Program-made: the position numbers and the translations under genes
The notes under the pieces: generated by a model
What the model saw: the letters and a program-made list of their open reading frames with translations, nothing else
Databases searched by the model: none
Told to the model about the DNA's origin: nothing
Assembly: GCA_029207755.1 (NCBI GenBank)
Contig: JARCOQ010000012.1
Coordinates: 18,091,740-18,155,739, forward strand
From: Chamaea fasciata
Lineage: Eukaryota; Chordata; Aves; Passeriformes; Sylviidae
Direction of reading: 5' to 3'
DNA: 64,000 bases
Shown here: one piece after another, positions 58,064-64,000 of the stretch
How positions within the stretch are numbered: position 1 is the stretch's first letter
Layout: each line of letters starts with the position of its first letter

Positions 58064-58516
58064 ATGAGCAAGACATCCCAACAGAACACCACCACAGACG
58101 CGAGCGGGGCAAGTGTGATTCACACCCAAGCACACTCCAGTGGTTTGCAGCAGGTTCCCCAGCTGGTGCCAGTTAGTCCTGGTGGTGGAGGCAAAGCTGT
58201 GCCTCCGAGCAAACAGGGCAAGAAAAATTCCTTTGTGGATAGGAACAGTGATGAGTATCGTCAGCGCAGAGAGCGGAACAACATGGCAGTGAAAAAGAGC
58301 CGGTTAAAAAGCAAGCAGAAAGCACAAGACACACTGCAGAGGGTCAACCAGCTCAAAGAAGAAAACGAACGTTTAGAGGCAAAAATTAAACTCCTGACCA
58401 AGGAGCTGAGCGTACTGAAAGACTTGTTCCTTGAGCATGCCCACAATTTTGCAGATAATGTGCAGCCTGTTGGCACTGAGACCACCACCACAAATCCAGA
58501 GAACAGTGGACAGTAG
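58064..58516 (+). CDS. CEBPG: CCAAT/enhancer-binding protein gamma, complete CDS in exon 2
   Basis: Encodes a 150-aa bZIP protein, the length of mammalian C/EBP-gamma. It starts MSKTSQQNTT, has a low-complexity N-terminus with SVIHTQAHSSGLQQVPQLVP and a Gly-rich spacer (38-44), then the basic region about 59-86 containing RRERNNMAVKKSR and a leucine zipper with leucines at 97, 104, 111 and 118, ending in a polar Thr-rich tail. It lacks the activation domains of other C/EBPs and acts in the nucleus as a heterodimer partner, notably with ATF4 in amino-acid and oxidative stress responses and with C/EBP-beta (established for the family). The whole CDS is in one exon behind a non-coding first exon, as in mammals. 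The start codon has a weak context (C at -3, A at +4), which may matter because of the upstream start-stop codon pair. Confidence 0.98.
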   Translation: MSKTSQQNTTTDASGASVIHTQAHSSGLQQVPQLVPVSPGGGGKAVPPSKQGKKNSFVDRNSDEYRQRRERNNMAVKKSRLKSKQKAQDTLQRVNQLKEENERLEAKIKLLTKELSVLKDLFLEHAHNFADNVQPVGTETTTTNPENSGQ

Positions 58517-59992
58517 ACACCTGCGACCTTATCATGAAACAAACTCTTGAGGTGCAGCCTGTCTGCAGTGCCCATGCAGTAATCAAGCAAAAACTGTACC
58601 TTTAGTCATTGTTTTGTGGAGGTTTTCTTCTTTTAGATTTAACACTGAAGATTTCTAACAATTAAACCAGAAACTGCTTAGGGTATTTGTTTTAAATATT
58701 TTTTTTTTTCTCAAAGATTTATGCAGATCTGAACTCCTAGCCAACAAGGAATGTAATATTTAGGATAACATTTTCACAGGAATATTCAGTTACCATTTTG
58801 GACTTCACAGAATGGGAGGAATCCAGCAGGATGGCTCAGAAACTTTTAATTGGATAGAACATCCTTTAAATACCCGTTAACGTATTTTAGCCCTTTGTTT
58901 TCTTCATTACATTTTACAAACTGCAAAGGCCGTGGAGAATTTTTGCTTTTTACTTTATATCTGTAGAACAAGTCCTATGAAGCACCACGTGGGTTCCTCC
59001 TGCCCAGCTGTAGTTAATGGGGAGGTCGTAGTAATAGCTGGGATGCCTATCAGTGCTCACCAGAAAAATAACAATATGCTCTGATGATATATACAGGCAG
59101 TTGGCCTCCAAAAGGCACATGAAGCTTCATGTGCAAGAGGCAAAGCTCCACACTGACAAAGCCTTTCATTTAAACTTGCATTCATATTGCTCACCTAGTG
59201 ACTGGGGCCTTATGAGAACAAGAGTTTGTTTTCAGAAAGTTTCAAAATGCTACCAAAACAACTGTGCCCTGCAAAACTGCATTCTTGCTAGGAGACACTG
59301 AGGAGAACAAAGAGTGCAGCTTGGCTTAACAGTGAAGGGGGCAGGACAGCAGGTGTTCAGCCGGGGTGTGTGGATCACTGCTGGTTGACATTCATCTTCC
59401 AGAAATTTACGGTGATTTTAAAAAGAAATGGCCCTAGTATCAATAACTGATTTGGTGGAATTTCTACAGCCATCATACAGCTGTGTGAAGGAGTATCTCT
59501 ACTCTATTTCCATAGAAGTTTTTCTGTAGCAACTTTTTTATTGCTACTGCTTAGTCTTTGCCATGATCCATAATGCAGTGCTGTGTGCTATATTGAGGAT
59601 TTAAACAAAGTAAAGCAAGAACTTTGATGTAACTTTAATTTATTTTCATTTTTAAATATTTCATTGATGGTATGGTTATTTTACATTTAACCTGTGTGTC
59701 TGTCTTGTAGATTACTACACTGTCTTAATTTCCCTCTTACACTACCTTTGTCCATAGATTATTTTGGAGGACGCTTGTTTGCTTTGTATCTGTATTTAGG
59801 AAAAAACTTGGATGTTATCTCTATGAAGATACTGTTAGAGAATGAAACCTTGAGAAGTTCTTTATTGAATTTAAACTTTTAATACATGTGGAAAACTTTA
59901 ATGGATTGTTTTGGATTATGGTAGATTTTTACAGGTATGTTTTTTTCATTCTAACTGCATCTTAAGTTGGTAGGGTTGAAATACCAGAAGCT

Positions 59993-59998
59993 AATAAA
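59993..59998 (+). terminator. CEBPG: CEBPG poly(A) signal AATAAA
   Basis: AATAAA is followed within 10-25 nt by a T/G-rich tract (TGTTTTGCTTGTAGTGG), the usual arrangement of hexamer and downstream element. Expected cleavage near 60010-60020. It is the strongest such signal after the CEBPG stop. Confidence 0.7.
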
Positions 59999-60651
59999 AA
60001 TGTTTTGCTTGTAGTGGCCTCGTTTCTCCCGTCCCTTTTCTATTTCCCTCAAGTGCAGTTTCCCAACTCACACAGTTATCTTGGAGAAATCTCTGCAATA
60101 GTCTCTGTCCCCCTCTTTCACTCAGGTTTCTGCTCCATGACAGCAATCAGAAACTCATTAAATTCTTGTTTAAATGTCTGATTTAACAAAGAAGGAAAAA
60201 AAAATTAAGACTGAAAATCTACTGCACTTAGAGGGGAGGGGAGAGAACACCAAGAATGACAAGGAAAAAGATGACCTGAAGGCATCTCCAGTTAACTGCA
60301 CCTCCTCTGGTGAGAGGCCAGCGCACACCTGTGGGCTGCGACTCTGGCCCTGGTGTCCTGACCTTGGTTTGCCAGGCGCGTGTGTGGCCCGGCCCTCCTC
60401 TACCAGACTGAACTGACTGCAAATCTAGGCTTGCTTCGTGATTTTGGTGAAAAATGATGTCTCAGATCTCTTGTGAGTGCGGGTGATCCTCTTTCTGAAG
60501 CTCTCAAGGGTGACTTTTCCACCTGTTGCTCCTGACAGCTCTGATCCTATTTCTTTCATGTTTAAAACCACTGAGCTATGAAAAGTCATTTGGAAAAGGG
60601 AATTTCTGGTTTATCAGAAACATCTGCACTGGTTTTTCTTTACTGATGTGG

Positions 60652-60790
60652 TGGTTTAAGCCCAGCTGGAAAACAAGCCCCACGCAGCCACTCCCGTCCC
60701 CAACCCCCTCAGGTGAGAGAGACAAAATGCAGATTAGGGCTGAGATAACAATTTACTGTTACTGTAACAATTTACAGTTTAACAACAACC
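60652..60790 (-). mobile_element. Fragment of a passerine-type ERV LTR end
   Basis: The plus strand shows GTGGTTTAAGCCCAGCTGG, an AAGCCCCACGCAGCCACTC segment, then CTGAGATAACAATTTACTG and ACAGTTTA. This is the inverted terminal part of a widespread avian LTR whose plus-strand text usually ends in GGGTTAAACCACA. Only the terminal part is recognisable; the following GC-rich DNA may be a diverged continuation or an unrelated insertion. No retroviral coding sequence is present. Confidence 0.45.
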
Positions 60791-60965
60791 AGATAAGAAA
60801 AGGAGCAGTGACAGCAACACCAACGCCAGCAGCGTGCACCGGGGCGATGGGAGCGCTCCGAGCCCAACACGGCCCCGCTCCGATAGCTGCTCCTGTCCCC
60901 GGACAGGTGACAAGTGACAGAAACGGCACCTGGGGCTTGTCCCCGCTGCTGCCAACACACGGGCA

Positions 60966-61180
60966 CGGGGACAGCGAGCCCCGGCCTTGGGGACAGCGGG
61001 ACAGCGAGCCCCGGCCTTGGGGACAGCGGGACAGCGAGCCCTGGCCTTGGGGACAGCGAGCCCCGACCTTGGGGACAGCAGAACAGTGATCCCTGGCCTT
61101 GGCTGGCACTGGGACAGCGATCCCTGGCCTTGGAGACACCGGGACAAGGATCCCTGTCCTCGGCTGGCAGCAGGACAAGG
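60966..61180. repeat. GC-rich minisatellite, 22-30 bp unit
   Basis: Units of about 30 bp starting GGGACAGCGAGCCCCGGCCT recur exactly at 60968, 60998 and 61028, then a 22-bp shortened unit and progressively degenerate copies (GGGACAGCGATCCCTGGCCT type) run to about 61180. It immediately follows the LTR-like fragment. Open frames crossing it on either strand are repeat translations, not genes. Confidence 0.8.
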
Positions 61181-64000
61181 CCCGAGGAGCACGGGGCTCT
61201 GCAGCCCCTCACTGCCATGGCTGTCGCCCATCCGTGTTCCAAACGCATCCCCAGTGCTGGGTGCGAGAACGGGCTCAGGAATATCCTCAGCCCGCGCCGC
61301 CAAAGCGGCCCCAAGGAGCAAAGGCCCTCTCGCCCGGGGGGAAGCAGCCCGGGCTGTGACTGCACGGAACCTCCAGCTCAGCCCTCTGCTGCAGGGCACA
61401 GAAAATTTCAGCGTCGACCGATCGAAGTGACCATTTTCCTTTCGAGGCGTTGTTCTTAACCCCAGCGTGTGACAAGCTGTCAGCGCACACGGAGTTCCAG
61501 CACCGCACCTTCCAGCAGGACGCCTGACTCCCGTTTCCTCAGGGAGCCGCTAAGGGAAGGGGTCTGCTCCACCCCACGGCAGCGGGACCCTGCACCCTGC
61601 GACTGCTCCTGCAGGTAAATTCCGAGTGCACCCGACCCCGGGGAGCTGAAACAATTTGCTGAGCAATTTACATGTCTCATTGCAGAAGGGCTCAGACGTT
61701 TCTAAAGACACAATTTTGCTCCGCATAAGACACATTCTGTTACTTCGGTGCCAACTCTATTCAAGTCTGTTTGTGCCAAGGGGAAGAAGCGTTTGGGAAA
61801 ATATGACAGAGTATAAAATGTCTTAATGCAGTAAAAAAAGAAAATTTGCCACAAGCTGTACTTTCACCCCATTAATACACTTTAAATTATTAAACACCAC
61901 GTTTTAAAGTATTAAATATCACTTTGCCTTTTAAAAAAATGTTTATTCCCCCTCCCCTCCCCAAATTAGGAGAAAAAGGTCTTCTTCATTTTTTGCTCAA
62001 GTGGATAAAAACGATCATAATTACAGGACAAACTTCTGGAATGAAGGATGAACTTTCTATTCACCAAGTCGGTGGGCCTGATGATGAAGGAAAATGGGAG
62101 AGGGTGCCCCATCCCATCCCAGAATGCATCCCCGGGCTGGGCAGGCGGAGCCGGGGATGAGCGGCGCTCCCGGGCCCGCGGCGCGGCCGCACCCGGAGCA
62201 GAACCGGTTCTGCCTCCTGCACCGCCCGACCTGTTCTGCCGCCGAGCCCGGCTCCTGCCAGCCCCATCGCCGCAACTACACCGGGGTGACGGCTTGCTTG
62301 ACACAGTTCCAAAGCTCTCCTTTCCAAATCTGTGCAGTGTTACTATAAAATAGTAACGGCTGCCGAAGCCAAGCAGCAGCAGGTTTCGGAGTGCCCAAAG
62401 CACTGAGCCATCCCCTGGGTGTGTTCAGAGCCTGCCACAGGAAAACACTTGGCTGGGGAGGGAACGGGGCCGAGGCCACCAGCACTGTTGTGCACTGAAA
62501 AAACCCGAGCTTTGGAGGCAGATGAGTTCAGAGCAATGCCAGTGTAGTGTCTGTGCTCTCATATCTGCAAGGCTATCAAAGCAAAGCCTGATGTCCTTGG
62601 GCAGGTGCTACGTTTCAGAAGTGGAAGACTCCAGTCGCCACAGCAGGAACTTCAATGCAGCAGCACATACAAGCTGATCTCACAGCTCTCTTCCTGAAAA
62701 AATCTGCTTCCCTTCAAGGTCAAGAATTTCGGCACTTGCCTCTTACAAACCAATGTCAAGAAACCGCTAAAAAATGTAAACAGACTTATTTATAATTGAG
62801 TGAAATGAATGAAGTCCTCTGGATTGTTTCACAATGTTTCTTTGGTGTCCCACATGAAGTTTCTTACACAGCAATGGATCACCAAGCCGTTGGGAATAAA
62901 GAGCAGGTTCTTGTCACACAGACCAACAGCTCTCCTAGAGCAACGTATCTGATGATTTTAGGGAAATTATTTCAGGCCTAAACCCAGTCCGAGGGGGGCA
63001 CAAAGGCAGCAGCAGTGGTTTCTGACACCATCCAAGCCCACCTGAGACAGGGCACTTGCAGGAGCTCACGGCTGATCCCACGTGTCAGTGGCCTGGCAGC
63101 AGAACTGAGCTGCCCACACCAAGGTGCTGAGATATCAACTCAGCGGATCCCTTCAGCGGGAGAACCCTCACCTGGCAGGCAGGGGGACCCAGGAAGGTCC
63201 TGATGCTCTGCTGTGGCTTCAGCTGCCCCCAGCACAGCACAGGGATGTTCTGAACTGGCTTTGCAGTCAAACTGCAACAGAATCTGAAGATGGAACAGGA
63301 GTTTTGATGTGTGTGTAGAGTGAGAAAGATTATTTTCATGTAGTTACCAGCACCTAGAAGAAATGTATTTATTATCCTGCAAGCTGATGAATACCTACAG
63401 TAAAAAAAAAAAAGTTTCTCTCAGTAATTTAAATCTTCCATGAGTGGAAAGAATGGTCATTTTGTGATCAATATTAATATGTTTGTAAGGTATCCAAGTA
63501 AAATTTACATTATTACATTCTGAACTAACACTGAACAGTTAAAAATAACTCTGTCATCCTGCACAGCACATGCTGTTGAATGGCCACAAGCCCTGCAGCA
63601 AAGATATTCCCTTCTTTCAACTTCTAAGGATCATGAACACCATAGCAATTTATGTTTTTAAGGAACAAATAGATGAACAAATCTAATGAGCATGGGGCTG
63701 TGTGTGAAGGATCAGTACAGCCACTATCCAGAGCAGAAAACTCTGGCTAGCAAAGGGTCAACATTTACAGAGCACCTATTGGTAGCAGGGTCAGATAAAG
63801 AAGCAGGAACTGGAGCAGAAAAGCATAATGACCACGAAGTTGTGCACACAAATGATGCCAAGGTGAATTTTAATAAAAATTTGATTCTGCTTACTGCATG
63901 GATACAGATCCATAAGAAAAATATGTGTCAGTATGTCCACTGAGAACAACTGATTTTTATTTCTGTTTTTCACAGCACTTGTGATAAAGTTTAAAAAAAG
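61181..64000. other. Intergenic DNA downstream of CEBPG, no gene seen
   Basis: A GC-rich stretch to about 61.65 kb, an AT-rich stretch with TTTAAA-rich text near 61.86-61.94 kb, the small CpG patch at 62.12-62.30 kb, then ordinary AT-rich DNA. PEPD would be expected next on the minus strand by synteny with mammals, but neither its C-terminal exon nor another exon could be identified. The 640 bp between the CEBPG poly(A) site and the LTR fragment (60.02-60.65 kb) are also empty. Confidence 0.5.
62120..62300. promoter_or_regulatory. Small CpG-rich patch with palindromic AACCGGTT
   Basis: About 180 bp of CpG-rich DNA in an AT-rich region. The perfect 12-bp palindrome AGAACCGGTTCT at 62200-62211 contains AACCGGTT, the consensus bound by Grainyhead-like factors. 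No exon is recognisable. Confidence 0.35.

Larger units (their letters stand above)
57954..60015 (+). other. CEBPG: CEBPG exon 2 with 5' UTR tail, CDS and 3' UTR
   Basis: The exon begins after the acceptor at 57953, has 110 nt of 5' UTR, the full CDS, and about 1.5 kb of AT-rich 3' UTR ending at a canonical poly(A) signal. The 3' UTR contains several ATTTA/TTTAAATATTT-type AU-rich stretches (for example near 58690-58710 and 59640-59665), compatible with regulated mRNA stability. A weaker ATTAAA lies near 58662 and could give a short isoform. Confidence 0.7.

Noticed and set aside
60016..64000. PEPD terminal exon on the minus strand, expected from mammalian synteny
   Set aside because: No minus-strand frame resembled the prolidase C-terminus; the gene probably lies beyond the right edge.

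Overview
This is vertebrate genomic DNA, almost certainly from a bird and probably a passerine. The evidence is two intact C/EBP genes of avian type, CR1 LINE 3' ends, a tRNA/CR1 composite SINE resembling the passerine TguSINE1 type, avian-looking LTR fragments, sharply bounded CpG islands and long AT-rich intergenic DNA. Only two protein-coding genes can be defended: CEBPA (minus strand, single exon, CDS 33627-34604, 325 aa) and CEBPG (plus strand, complete CDS 58064-58516, 150 aa, preceded by a non-coding first exon near 53165-53224). They lie head to head with promoters about 18 kb apart, the same order and divergent orientation as the mammalian CEBPA-CEBPG locus but much more compact. No PEPD exon (expected to the right) or SLC7A10 exon (expected to the left) could be recognised.

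Layout. 1-30.7 kb: intergenic DNA downstream of CEBPA, with a 5'-truncated CR1 (about 7.43-7.85 kb), diverged tRNA-derived SINE relics (about 16.1, 19.4 and 30.3 kb), a CCCTTT hexanucleotide array (17.3 kb), a TCTCC pentanucleotide array (23.7-24.0 kb), a 22-bp perfect palindrome (15.03 kb) and one unexplained transmembrane-like reading frame (1.13-1.34 kb). 30.7-31.8 kb: a CpG island with no recognisable gene. 32.3-35.8 kb: CEBPA with its 3' UTR, TATA box, conserved five-codon uORF and CpG island. 36-52 kb: AT-rich intergenic DNA with an LTR-like element (46.13-46.48 kb), a SINE relic (39.5 kb) and a diverged pair of 44-bp repeats (41.55 and 44.83 kb). 52.3-53.8 kb: CEBPG CpG-island promoter, with a SINE inserted in its upstream part. 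53.2-58.0 kb: CEBPG intron 1, containing a second CR1. 58.0-60.0 kb: CEBPG coding exon and 3' UTR. 60.0-64.0 kb: intergenic, with an LTR-related fragment, a GC-rich minisatellite and two small GC-rich patches.

How the genes relate. C/EBP-alpha is the lineage-determining bZIP activator of myeloid, liver and fat cells. C/EBP-gamma is a short bZIP without a recognisable activation domain that heterodimerises with other C/EBPs and ATF4. Both show translational or stress-control features in the sequence: CEBPA has an MPGRL uORF ending 7 nt before the main ATG, an internal p30-type ATG in strong context and an in-frame upstream CUG; CEBPG has a start-stop uORF and two TGATGCAA (ATF4-C/EBP type) motifs flanking exon 1.
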